A stretch of DNA of 64,000 bases from positions 1-64,000 of the forward strand of contig JANYKW010000079.1 in NCBI GenBank assembly GCA_025358025.1. The letters run 5' to 3'. The notes beneath the pieces are model-generated. The model did no database searches, was not told where the DNA came from, and saw only the letters and a program-made list of their open reading frames with translations. Position 1 is the stretch's first letter, and each line of letters opens with the position of its first letter. Positions 10,391 through 21,208 of this stretch are shown piece after piece. The DNA comes from Bacteroidia bacterium (GTDB lineage: Bacteria > Bacteroidota > Bacteroidia > Bacteroidales > Prolixibacteraceae). The translations under genes and the position numbers were made by a program.

Positions 10391-11293
10391 TTATTTTAAT
10401 TCACCGAGCTTAAAAATTGCCCTGAGTTGAAACAGAATGAAAAATATGAAGCCCCAAACAATGAAAACTACTGACAGATAGACGATTAAAAGCCATATTG
10501 GTGCTTTCTGACCAACATTCCACAGGGCGCGCTGCTCATTGAGCGGAGGGCGGTAGACAGGTAAACCGATGGCTAACAAAGATTCTGCCTTCACGGGTCC
10601 AAAAAGTTCTTCATCCGATAATTGAGCCACCAGTAAAACATTGCCTGAAGAATCACCCGGCAGGCTCTTCGGTATCTCAAACCTTGCCATCCCTTCTGCA
10701 TTGGTATCAACGGGCTTTCCCACAACCTGGAAGCCAAAATAGCGCCGTGCAAAAAGCTTCACCTCAAGTCCGGGTATGGGTTTCACCAAAGCACCTTTCA
10801 TCCCTGTTAGCTGCACCACTACCCCACTGTGGCCGGAATCCCGTTCCAGTTTAAGATCAACCTTGTCGAAAACTTCACCTCCAGCAGTTGGTTTTACAGC
10901 CAACTGCTGCTTGTAGTCCTTGTTATATGTGCGGAGATATGAAATAACATCCCAGATATATTCTGCACTTAGCACATTTTTAAAAGCAGGCATCAGCCCT
11001 CTTCCTTCACTGATCTTATAATGTAAAGAGCCGTCTGAATTTTGTTGCAACTGAACCGAAGCGGGATCCGGAGGCAGGGGTACCAACCTGATGACATTGT
11101 TTTTCCCGGGATCACCATGACATGATTTGCAATTAGTCTGGTAGAGTTCTTTTCCCAAAGTCTGGCCCTGCTCTGTAAAGGCCACGGTGCTCAATTTGGC
11201 TTTACGATCGGCAGGAGTCTCCCATGGCGTCTGCGCCACCAACCATCCAGAGCAAAGGAAAAGCAAGCTAAATAGGGAAAATCGGTACATCAT
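10391..11293 (-). CDS. Monoheme c-type cytochrome with C-terminal TM helix
   Basis: CKSCH heme motif, distal GLMPAFKNVLS, C-terminal TM segment. Confidence 0.8.
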   Translation of the reverse strand: MMYRFSLFSLLFLCSGWLVAQTPWETPADRKAKLSTVAFTEQGQTLGKELYQTNCKSCHGDPGKNNVIRLVPLPPDPASVQLQQNSDGSLHYKISEGRGLMPAFKNVLSAEYIWDVISYLRTYNKDYKQQLAVKPTAGGEVFDKVDLKLERDSGHSGVVVQLTGMKGALVKPIPGLEVKLFARRYFGFQVVGKPVDTNAEGMARFEIPKSLPGDSSGNVLLVAQLSDEELFGPVKAESLLAIGLPVYRPPLNEQRALWNVGQKAPIWLLIVYLSVVFIVWGFIFFILFQLRAIFKLGELK

Positions 11294-11310
11294 GATTTCT
11301 GCTGTAAAGA

Positions 11311-12660
11311 TTATTCAACAGGTTGCTGATCTGGATGGGCACTCTCCTCTTCCGCAATTTCCCAAATTGGAATTACAGGAAACAATTTCATCAGAACAGA
11401 AATAATCATCACAGCAAGGGTGATTGTACCCAGTGTAATAGCTGATTCTACAATAGTAGGATGATAAACCATCCATGCATCCGGAACATTTTGTTTGGGC
11501 AAAAAGGGTCCTTCCATGGTTGGGACAACAATCAGCAAACGTTTAAACCAGGAGGCGATCAAGACAACCGAGGCAATAAGAAGCATCGGAAAAGGTTTAC
11601 GCATCGGCTTAAAAAGGAGCAGAATCATTGGAATAATCAAACCCGATAGCTGTATGCTCCAGAACATAAAGGCAAACTCACCAACAAAAAGCTCTTTCAG
11701 ATGATGAGCTTCAAAAGTCTTCATTTTGTATGCAGGTACCAGATATTCGTTCAGATTGAAATAGAAATAGACAATGGAAACCAAAAAGAGCAATTTCCCC
11801 ATCTTGTCAAAATGTTCTGCTGTAATATATCTGCTCAGTTTGTAACTATTTCTGACAACATACATCAGGATAATCACCGCCGCAGAACCTGCAACAAATG
11901 CTCCGGTAAGGAAGTAAGGGCCAAAAATGGTACTATCCCATCCCGGACGGGTAGTAACTGCAAACAACCAGGATGTTACTGTATGAATGGCAAAAGCAGT
12001 CGGGACAATCAATATCAGCAATATGCGAATGGACTTCATGAGGATTTTGTACTGCCCGGGTGTGTGCTGAAAATTAAAAGAAAGCAAATCATAGGTTTTT
12101 TGCAGCCACACCGGAGCATGACCGATCCGGTTTTTGCTAATGGCCATATCTGGTATCATGGTGAAAACATAGAGTAAAATGCTCAGCGTCATATAGGTAG
12201 TCACGACTGTAACGTCCCATAAAATGGGTGATTGAATCCTGGCATACATTAATACGTAAGGTAATCTTTCGGGACGCCCCATGTCAGATACGATCACCAG
12301 ACCGGCGACTGCAGAAAATGCAACTGCAATGATCTCCGCGATACGACCGATTGGCTTCACCCATTTGTAACCCATCATCCCTAGAACAGAACTGATCAGC
12401 ATACCGACCAAACTGGTGGCTACAAAAAAGACAAAGTTTGAAATGTACATTCCCCAGCTGACATAATCTCGTAATCCAGTAACAATCAATCCTTTATCTA
12501 ATTGTATGTAATATGCATACATACAAACAAGAAGGAGCATGGCGAGACTGGACATCCAGATTAAAAAGCTTCTGTCTACACCTACCGGACGTAAAATATC
12601 AGTGGCAATGCGATCAAGTCGTTTGTCTTGCAAAAATTTGGTATTCACTTCTGATGCCAT
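11311..12660 (-). CDS. NrfD/PsrC-family quinone-interacting integral membrane subunit
   Basis: 449-aa polytopic protein with NrfD-like helices; immediately upstream of the cytochrome on the same strand. Confidence 0.8.
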   Translation of the reverse strand: MASEVNTKFLQDKRLDRIATDILRPVGVDRSFLIWMSSLAMLLLVCMYAYYIQLDKGLIVTGLRDYVSWGMYISNFVFFVATSLVGMLISSVLGMMGYKWVKPIGRIAEIIAVAFSAVAGLVIVSDMGRPERLPYVLMYARIQSPILWDVTVVTTYMTLSILLYVFTMIPDMAISKNRIGHAPVWLQKTYDLLSFNFQHTPGQYKILMKSIRILLILIVPTAFAIHTVTSWLFAVTTRPGWDSTIFGPYFLTGAFVAGSAAVIILMYVVRNSYKLSRYITAEHFDKMGKLLFLVSIVYFYFNLNEYLVPAYKMKTFEAHHLKELFVGEFAFMFWSIQLSGLIIPMILLLFKPMRKPFPMLLIASVVLIASWFKRLLIVVPTMEGPFLPKQNVPDAWMVYHPTIVESAITLGTITLAVMIISVLMKLFPVIPIWEIAEEESAHPDQQPVE

Positions 12661-12870
12661 GGCATTGATTGTATTTTTTACTTTTAGTTGACTTTAAAAT
12701 CTGATTGTGCCGGACCTCCCTCCTTTAATATTTTCTCCTAACTTCGTATCCGGAATAGCTATTACTCTTCTGAAACGATCAGTCAATGAATTATGCCTGT
12801 TCTAAAATGATCCTATGAGGGAGCTAATATTTTCTAAATCTACATATTTATTTTTAAAACGCTACAGTAG

Positions 12871-15804
12871 ATGATTGATTTTTCGACACTGAAACAAGAA
12901 CTCACTGGCGATTTACTGATAGATGAATCTACGCTAACACTCTATTCTACAGACGCCTCAGCTTACAAGGAAAGACCTGCTGCGGTTATAATTCCCACAC
13001 ACAAAGAGGATATTCTTCGTGCAATTTTATTTTGCCGGAAACATCAGCTTGGGATCATTCCCCGTACAGCCGGGACTTCTCTCGCCGGACAGGTTGTAGG
13101 GAACGGAGTAGTCGTGGATCTCTCCCGAACGATGACACAGATTCTGGAAGTCAACAAGGCAGAAAGCTGGGTCAGGCTGCAACCCGGAGTGGTTTTGGAT
13201 GAACTCAATATTCATCTAAGGCAATTTGGACTCTTTTTCGGTCCCGAAACATCTACCTCCAACCGATGCATGATCGGCGGAATGGTCGGGAACAATGCAT
13301 GCGGGGCTCACTCGCTCATTTATGGAAGTACAAGAGATCACCTGCTGGAGGTAAAAGGATATCTTTCTGACGGTTCTGAAGTTCTCTTCAAATGCATTTC
13401 AGAGCAGGAATTTAAAGAAAAAATGGTCGGTGGTCTGCTTGAAAACCAACTATACCGCCAGATTGAAAAAATTTTCACTGATCCGAAAAACAGGGAGCAG
13501 ATTGAAAAAGAGTATCCTGAAAAATCACTAAGGAGACGAAATACCGGTTATGCCCTGGATGAATTAATGAACAATAAACTTTTTTCTGATAACCAGGCAG
13601 AATTCAATTTTTCAAAACTCATCGCAGGCTCCGAAGGGACACTGCTCTTTATCACTGAAATAAAACTGAACCTGGTACCGCTTCCACCCAAAGAAGTGGG
13701 TCTGGTTTGTATTCATTTCCGCACCCTTGAGGAGGCCATGGAGGGAAATCTGCTTTGCCTTAAATACCATCCGGGTGCCATTGAGCTCATCGACGACGTC
13801 ATTTTAAAATGTACACTTGACAGCATAGAACAACGGAGAAACAGGTTCTTCGTGGATGGAGAACCTGGAGCTATTCTGGTACTGGAATGGGCCCGTGATA
13901 GCATGGCTGAGATCACTGCTCTTCACCAGGCACTTGAAAATGAGATGAGAAAAGCAGGATTGGGATATCATTTCCCCCTTGTAACCGGCGATGACACCAA
14001 AAAAGTATGGGCTTTGCGCAAAGCAGGCCTGGGTCTGCTTTCAAACATTCCGGGGGATGCAAAACCAGTATCGCTTGTTGAGGACACTGCGATAGATCCA
14101 GTTAAGTTATCGCTCTATATTGCTGATTTTAAGCGAATCATGACAGCTCATGGACTGAATTGCGTCTATCATGCCCATATTGCTACCGGAGAGCTTCATC
14201 TCAGACCTGTAATCAATATGAAGGATCCGGAGGGAGTCATACTATTCCGGACTATCGCCACAGAAATTGCCCATCTGGTAAAAAAATACAAAGGATCGCT
14301 TAGCGGGGAACATGGAGATGGCCGGCTGAGAGGAGAGTTTATCCCAATCATCCTGGGAGCCCACAATTTTGAACTGATTAAACAGGTAAAGCAATGTTGG
14401 GATCCACTCAATGTTTTTAATCCGGGAAAGATCGTTCATACACCTCCCATGGACAGCTCTCTGAGAATTCGTCCAGGAGAGAATGATCCGGCAATAAATA
14501 CTTTTTTTGACTGGTCAGACTCACTCGGTTTTGTGCGGCATGTAGAAAAGTGCAATGGATCCGGCGACTGCCGAAAATCTGAAATTATAGGAGGTACCAT
14601 GTGCCCAAGTTACATGGCCACCAGAGAGGAGAGACACACCACCCGTGCCCGCGCAAACCTTCTGAACGATTACCTGCACAGCAGAAAAACCAGTGAAATT
14701 TTTGAAAGCAAAGAACTTTATGATATCCTCGACCTGTGTCTTTCATGCAAAGGGTGCAAATCGGAGTGTCCATCGGGTGTCGATATGACCAAGATCAAAG
14801 CAGAGTTTCTCCAGCACAAATACGACAGGGAGGGTTCATCGCTCCGATCTAAGCTTGTGGCCAATTTTGCCTCGCTCTATAGTTTGGGGGCACTGACCCC
14901 GGGGGTTTTCAATTTTTTTGTAAAGAACAGTTTAACATCATCTTTGGTGAAATTGCTCACCGGATTCGCTAAAAAAAGGAGTATCCCGGGATTGGGTCAA
15001 TCAACCTTGCGCAGTTGGTGCAAAAAGAATCTGACAGGACTGAATAATCGTATTACAGAACAAAAAGGGACACTCTATTTTTTTGTCGATGAGTTTACCA
15101 ATTACAGCGATACAGAAATTGGTATCAAAGCAATCAAACTATTGAATCATCTGGGTTATCTTGTACTGGTTGTTAATCATTCTGTAAGTGGCAGAACTTT
15201 TCTTTCCAAAGGCTTTTTGAGAAAAGCTGCCGGTATTGCAGCCACGAATGTCGGGATTTTCCAATCTCTGGTAGACGAGTCACATCCTTTGATTGGAATC
15301 GAACCCTCGGCCATCCTTACCTTCAGGGATGAATATCCAGATCTGCTCCGGGGAGAGGGGAAAGTTTCGGCATTAAGAGTCGCCAAAAACTGCCTGATGA
15401 TAGAGGAATTCCTGGTAAGGGAACATGAGAAAGGGAACATCTCTTCAGAGAAATTCACTGCAAATGAGCTGACCATCAGGCTTCATGGCCATTGCCAGCA
15501 AAAGGCTATTGCCTCCACCCTGCCAACAAAAAAAATGCTCACATTGCCTGCAAATTACCACGTTCAGGAAGTTCCATCGGGATGCTGCGGCATGGCCGGA
15601 TCGTTCGGGTATGAGAAGGAGCACTACGACCTTTCGATGAAGATAGGAAATCTGGTGCTTTTCCCCGAGTTATTGCGCCTGGGTACCGGGGTAGTTGTAG
15701 CTGCTCCCGGAACAAGCTGCCGCCATCACATTTTTGATGGTACAGGAAAAAAGGCGTTACATCCGGTTGAGATACTTTTTCAGGCTATTCGCAGGCCAGA
15801 ATAG
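12871..15804 (+). CDS. FAD-binding and (Fe-S)-binding oxidoreductase (YdiJ/GlcD-like) with 4Fe-4S and CCG domains
   Basis: PRTAGTSLAGQVVG FAD_binding_4 motif, LSGEHGDGRLRGEF, CLSCKGCKSECPSGVDM, GCCGMAGSFGYEKEHYDLS. Confidence 0.9.
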   Translation: MIDFSTLKQELTGDLLIDESTLTLYSTDASAYKERPAAVIIPTHKEDILRAILFCRKHQLGIIPRTAGTSLAGQVVGNGVVVDLSRTMTQILEVNKAESWVRLQPGVVLDELNIHLRQFGLFFGPETSTSNRCMIGGMVGNNACGAHSLIYGSTRDHLLEVKGYLSDGSEVLFKCISEQEFKEKMVGGLLENQLYRQIEKIFTDPKNREQIEKEYPEKSLRRRNTGYALDELMNNKLFSDNQAEFNFSKLIAGSEGTLLFITEIKLNLVPLPPKEVGLVCIHFRTLEEAMEGNLLCLKYHPGAIELIDDVILKCTLDSIEQRRNRFFVDGEPGAILVLEWARDSMAEITALHQALENEMRKAGLGYHFPLVTGDDTKKVWALRKAGLGLLSNIPGDAKPVSLVEDTAIDPVKLSLYIADFKRIMTAHGLNCVYHAHIATGELHLRPVINMKDPEGVILFRTIATEIAHLVKKYKGSLSGEHGDGRLRGEFIPIILGAHNFELIKQVKQCWDPLNVFNPGKIVHTPPMDSSLRIRPGENDPAINTFFDWSDSLGFVRHVEKCNGSGDCRKSEIIGGTMCPSYMATREERHTTRARANLLNDYLHSRKTSEIFESKELYDILDLCLSCKGCKSECPSGVDMTKIKAEFLQHKYDREGSSLRSKLVANFASLYSLGALTPGVFNFFVKNSLTSSLVKLLTGFAKKRSIPGLGQSTLRSWCKKNLTGLNNRITEQKGTLYFFVDEFTNYSDTEIGIKAIKLLNHLGYLVLVVNHSVSGRTFLSKGFLRKAAGIAATNVGIFQSLVDESHPLIGIEPSAILTFRDEYPDLLRGEGKVSALRVAKNCLMIEEFLVREHEKGNISSEKFTANELTIRLHGHCQQKAIASTLPTKKMLTLPANYHVQEVPSGCCGMAGSFGYEKEHYDLSMKIGNLVLFPELLRLGTGVVVAAPGTSCRHHIFDGTGKKALHPVEILFQAIRRPE

Positions 15805-15826
15805 ATCAGGCAGTAATATTTAAACT

Positions 15827-17011
15827 ATGAAGACCAATAAAATATTCGGGCTTGAAAGAAACGTATTTTATACCGGCCTGACTAGCTTTTTTACTGATAC
15901 ATCTGCAAAAATGGTGTACAGTATAATGCCTGTATTTTTACTCTCCATTGGAGCTTCCAGGACTTCCATCTCATTGATTGAAGGAATTGCGGAGAGTACC
16001 GCTTCATTGATAAAAGCTATATCCGGATTCTGGAGCGATAAGGTCGGGAAAAACAAACCATTTATGATTATTGGATATGGCATCACTGCCATTGTGACTC
16101 CATTTTATGCTGCTGTAATTAATCCTTTTCATGTATTGATATTAAGATTTGTTGAGCGTATTGGGAAAGGACTCAGAACTGCGCCCCGCGATAGTTTAAT
16201 CAGTGCTTCAATTGTTGATAATCATGCAGGTAAAAATTTTGGATTTCACAAGGCTATGGATAATAGCGGAGCAATAGCAGGACCCTTTCTGGCATTTGTT
16301 TTGCTCTGTTTTATCCCTTTTAACTATGGTAACATTTTTATTTTTGCAACAATTCCTGCTATATTGGGTGTTATTACAATCATTTTTTTCATCAAGGATG
16401 CTCATGCAGACAATACTGCCACAAAAAGTAAATTGTCTTTGAAGCAACTGCCAAGGAAATACTGGTTATTTCTGATTGTCATTGTTGTATTCTCTCTTGG
16501 TAATTCTACAGACGCATTACTTTTGGTAAAAACCTCTGAGACAGGAATCAAATCATCCTATATTCCACTCATTTACATGATCTTCAATCTGGTCTCTGTA
16601 TTATTTGCAATCCCAATGGGAAGGCTGTCTGATAAAATCGGACGGGAAAAAATGATCATTTCGGGATTCCTGATTTATTCCGTTGTGTATTTTTTCTTTG
16701 GCAGGTACAACAACATCCATGTTTTCATTTTACTATTTATATTGTATGGTTTTTACAGTGCATTGACCGATAGCAGCCAAAAAGCCATGATTTCTGATAT
16801 TGTGGGCAAAGATTTAAAAGGCACAGGGTTTGGCCTGTACCATGCTGCACTAGGAATATCGTTGTTGCCGGCAAGCCTGGTAGCAGGAATATTATATGAT
16901 AAAATAAATTCAAGCGCCCCATTCTATTTTGGTGCAGTTATGGCTTTGCTGGCAACAATATTGTTAATGATTTTTGCCATCGGGTTTAATAAAAAGCAAC
17001 CTGCAACATGA
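15827..17011 (+). CDS. Major facilitator superfamily transporter
   Basis: 394-aa 12-TM protein with MFS loop motif GRLSDKIGREKMI. Confidence 0.85.
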   Translation: MKTNKIFGLERNVFYTGLTSFFTDTSAKMVYSIMPVFLLSIGASRTSISLIEGIAESTASLIKAISGFWSDKVGKNKPFMIIGYGITAIVTPFYAAVINPFHVLILRFVERIGKGLRTAPRDSLISASIVDNHAGKNFGFHKAMDNSGAIAGPFLAFVLLCFIPFNYGNIFIFATIPAILGVITIIFFIKDAHADNTATKSKLSLKQLPRKYWLFLIVIVVFSLGNSTDALLLVKTSETGIKSSYIPLIYMIFNLVSVLFAIPMGRLSDKIGREKMIISGFLIYSVVYFFFGRYNNIHVFILLFILYGFYSALTDSSQKAMISDIVGKDLKGTGFGLYHAALGISLLPASLVAGILYDKINSSAPFYFGAVMALLATILLMIFAIGFNKKQPAT

Positions 17012-17054
17012 ATAACCTATTACCTGATTATATTAAAATTTAACTGACATACCC

Positions 17055-17990
17055 ATGAGAAGCATTTCCCTCCTGTCCTTTGTTCTGCTAATCAATTTTC
17101 ATTGTATCAGCCAGACATCGAAAACTCCGGAAGCCAATACTCTTTCTGAACTTATGGCTGATAACGGCATGCTCACTTTAAAACTTGACCTGACGCGGGG
17201 TGGTGCCATCTCCTGGCTTTCGCTTTCCGGCTCGGCCCGAAGTGTTGTAAACATTGCCGATGAGGGAAGGTACATCCAGCAATCCTACTATGCCGGCAAA
17301 TCGCTCGACCGAAAAGCGGAAGGTCAGTCGCCACGCTGGTCGCCCTGGTCGTGGAATCCGATTCAGGTTGGTGATGCCTTCCGCAACAGGGCCCAAATCC
17401 TTGATTATAAAAAAACCGGGAATGAGCTCTATGTGAAATGTATTCCGATGCAGTGGGATATGAATAACAAACCGGCAGAAGCAGAGATGGAGCAGTGGAC
17501 TACGTTGAATGGTATGGTGCTGGAAGTGCGGAACAGGCTTACATGTCACCGCACGGATCTTATTTATGGCGACAGCATCTCATGTGATCAGGAGTTGCCT
17601 GCAGTTTATCCCGTTTCTTCGCTAAAAAATTTATATACATACCAGGGGCAGGTTCCCTTCGCAGAAGAGCCTGTGCAGCAGATTTCGGTAGTAAATCTAT
17701 CGAGTGGATTCTGGGGCATCTACAACCAGGTATCTGAGAATTGGATGGCTTTTACTGACGATGCCAAATGGGGAATGGCAGTTTACAATCCTTTGTGCAG
17801 CAAATTTCTTGCAGGGCTGGCAGGCGTTGCGGGCAAAGAAGCCTCGGATGGTCCCACCTCTTACATTGCTCCTGTTAAGAAAGAAATTCTCTATAAAAAC
17901 TGTGTGTACGAATACAAATACTATATACTTATCGGAACACTGGAGGAGATGAGAGGTAAAATATATTCCCTCAACAGGGAGAAGAAATGA
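17055..17990 (+). CDS. Hypothetical secreted protein
   Basis: 311-aa ORF with signal peptide; family not recognised. Confidence 0.7.
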   Translation: MRSISLLSFVLLINFHCISQTSKTPEANTLSELMADNGMLTLKLDLTRGGAISWLSLSGSARSVVNIADEGRYIQQSYYAGKSLDRKAEGQSPRWSPWSWNPIQVGDAFRNRAQILDYKKTGNELYVKCIPMQWDMNNKPAEAEMEQWTTLNGMVLEVRNRLTCHRTDLIYGDSISCDQELPAVYPVSSLKNLYTYQGQVPFAEEPVQQISVVNLSSGFWGIYNQVSENWMAFTDDAKWGMAVYNPLCSKFLAGLAGVAGKEASDGPTSYIAPVKKEILYKNCVYEYKYYILIGTLEEMRGKIYSLNREKK

Positions 17991-18003
17991 GAATTACAAA
18001 AAA

Positions 18004-18034
18004 AAACCGTCACAGTTTGCTTTTGTGACGGTTT
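18004..18034. terminator. Bidirectional intrinsic terminator between convergent genes
   Basis: AAACCGTCACA-GTTTGCTTT-TGTGACGGTTT perfect 11-bp stem between ORF ends at 17990 and 18058. Confidence 0.85.
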
Positions 18035-18057
18035 CTATTTTGTTAAGGGCGTTTAGC

Positions 18058-19374
<1,317 letters not shown>

Positions 19375-19514
19375 TTAAGTGATATAATTTATTCGCTACC
19401 TGCAAGATAGCCAATTTTTTGTTAAAAGCCGGACAAAGGTAATGAAACTGTTACAAAATTTATCAACCTCATCTGCTGGATGGTATTTGTTAATGTAAAA
19501 ATCATGTTGTACTA

Positions 19515-19555
19515 AAAGAGGAGGAGGTCGACTCACGGTGACCCTCCTCCTCTTT
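19515..19555 (-). terminator. Intrinsic terminator downstream of the 19588-20883 gene
   Basis: AAAGAGGAGGAGG ... CCTCCTCCTCTTT 13-bp stem followed by TTTTAGT on the minus strand. Confidence 0.75.
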
Positions 19556-19587
19556 CAAGTGCAAAATATGAAACAGCTGTTGTCGGT

Positions 19588-20883
19588 CTAATTAATCTTC
19601 ATCTTTCTCTGAATCTTTTTAATAGCTTGCTCGATGGGTTTTTCTGGTTCAATGACGTTGTAAACTCCCCAGAATTCCGGATCTGCAAAACCAGAGACCT
19701 CCTCTATCATGACAACATAAGGTTTCAGTTTATCCGCAGGTTTGGTGTTTTTGTCAGGAGTTTTCTCCCAATCGGTTATAGCCATTTCGATTGTACTTGC
19801 ATAATGGGTATTAAAAAGTCGTTTCTTCCATTCTATTTTGAAGACAATATCTGCCCTGGAATAGCCAAAATACCACTTGCCTCCCTTTTCACGGTAATTG
19901 ACCTGGTAGGTTGCCTCGGTCGGATACACTTTGGCTCCCATTGGTTTCTTGCGGATAAACAGATCGGAGGATGCATTTTTATCTGTAACATTTAAGCTAA
20001 AAGTGGCACTCAGAACAGCCAAACTTTCGGTATCCACATACAATCTACCGTAATAGAGCGGCTCCTTTACATTTGGATTTTGCTTAAAATCAATAATATA
20101 CATTAATCTATCACCAACTTTTGAAATATTTTCAAGGGTAAATTCATAGTTGAACATCATATCCTCAGTGAAGATCATATCCGGATTTTTCATGATATCC
20201 AGCAAGACAGAAGTATATGGTCCGCCCTGCAACTTGAAGGAAATGGTATCCAGTTTGGTGTAATCTGTACTTTTTCTGCCTTTTGAAAGTTCTATCTGGT
20301 CACTTTTGAAGGACAAGCAAGGCTGTTTATATACATCAAGGACAGCTTCTGACAACGAAACATACGTTTTGTTCTTTTTGATGGTCTCCCTGTAAAAAGC
20401 GATCATCTTATCCTGCTCCTGACTGTAATTATCACCTCTTTTGTTCATGATTGCACGCATCAGCATGGTCGGATCTTTCGGATGTACGCTGATGGTACTT
20501 AGTGTAACTGTCATTAATTCAAGCTCTATACGATTTTTATCCGGTTTAAGTATTGTAAGACTGATCACTTTCTCCTTGTATCCCAGATAATTAACTATAA
20601 CTTTGCCATCTTTATTCAGTACGGGTACTTTGAAAGAAAACTCACCCTCACTGTTTGCAACTGTGGAGAGATTGGCTCCTTCAAGGGTCAGGGTAGCAAA
20701 ACCAAGAGGCCTTTTCGATTCCATATCAACAACAACCCCTTTATATTGAAGATAATTCAATGAATCTGTCGCGTTTTTAGGATTCTCAGCAGCCAATAAA
20801 CTGCCTCGCCAGAAGATTGTCATTACTGACATTATAATTAAAAGCTGGAGATTGTTAAACCGGGGAACAATTTGTGTTTTCAT
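19588..20883 (-). CDS. Secreted protein with carboxypeptidase-D regulatory-like domain
   Basis: YKGVVVDMESKRPLGFATLTLEGANLSTVANSEGEFSFKVP. Confidence 0.8.
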   Translation of the reverse strand: MKTQIVPRFNNLQLLIIMSVMTIFWRGSLLAAENPKNATDSLNYLQYKGVVVDMESKRPLGFATLTLEGANLSTVANSEGEFSFKVPVLNKDGKVIVNYLGYKEKVISLTILKPDKNRIELELMTVTLSTISVHPKDPTMLMRAIMNKRGDNYSQEQDKMIAFYRETIKKNKTYVSLSEAVLDVYKQPCLSFKSDQIELSKGRKSTDYTKLDTISFKLQGGPYTSVLLDIMKNPDMIFTEDMMFNYEFTLENISKVGDRLMYIIDFKQNPNVKEPLYYGRLYVDTESLAVLSATFSLNVTDKNASSDLFIRKKPMGAKVYPTEATYQVNYREKGGKWYFGYSRADIVFKIEWKKRLFNTHYASTIEMAITDWEKTPDKNTKPADKLKPYVVMIEEVSGFADPEFWGVYNVIEPEKPIEQAIKKIQRKMKIN

Positions 20884-21095
20884 TGCCAGAATGATTAAAT
20901 TTGTTACTATTCATATTGTTAAGTTCAATTACCAGTGAAGACTTTTCCCTTTTTAAGCTGAATTATTGACAGGATCGTCTTTTTTCTTTATCAGTCTTGT
21001 TATTATCATGACAGTTGTTGAAGAAAATACCCCTATCAAAAGGCAAAAAAGATTTGTAAAAGGTTTCATTTGATAATAATATGTTTTTTAGTGGT

Positions 21096-21155
21096 CAGAT
21101 GGAATTGCCATCCGCCAGCTGGCGGATTATCATCTCTGTTGGTGATTTACAAATC
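21096..21155 (-). repeat. Interspersed palindromic element, copy 1 (core ATCCGCCAGCTGGCGGAT at 21110-21127)
   Basis: Perfect 18-bp palindrome; flanks match the copy at 62957-63028 (GATTTGTxAATCACCAACAGAxATGA). Confidence 0.8.
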
Positions 21156-21208
21156 ATGGCGATTCCAATTTTATTAAATATGACGGTGATCCCATGTAAT
21201 TTCCATAG

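Noticed and set aside
11701-12177. 158-aa plus-strand ORF opposite the NrfD gene
   Set aside because: Antisense shadow ORF of a well-supported membrane protein; no recognisable domain
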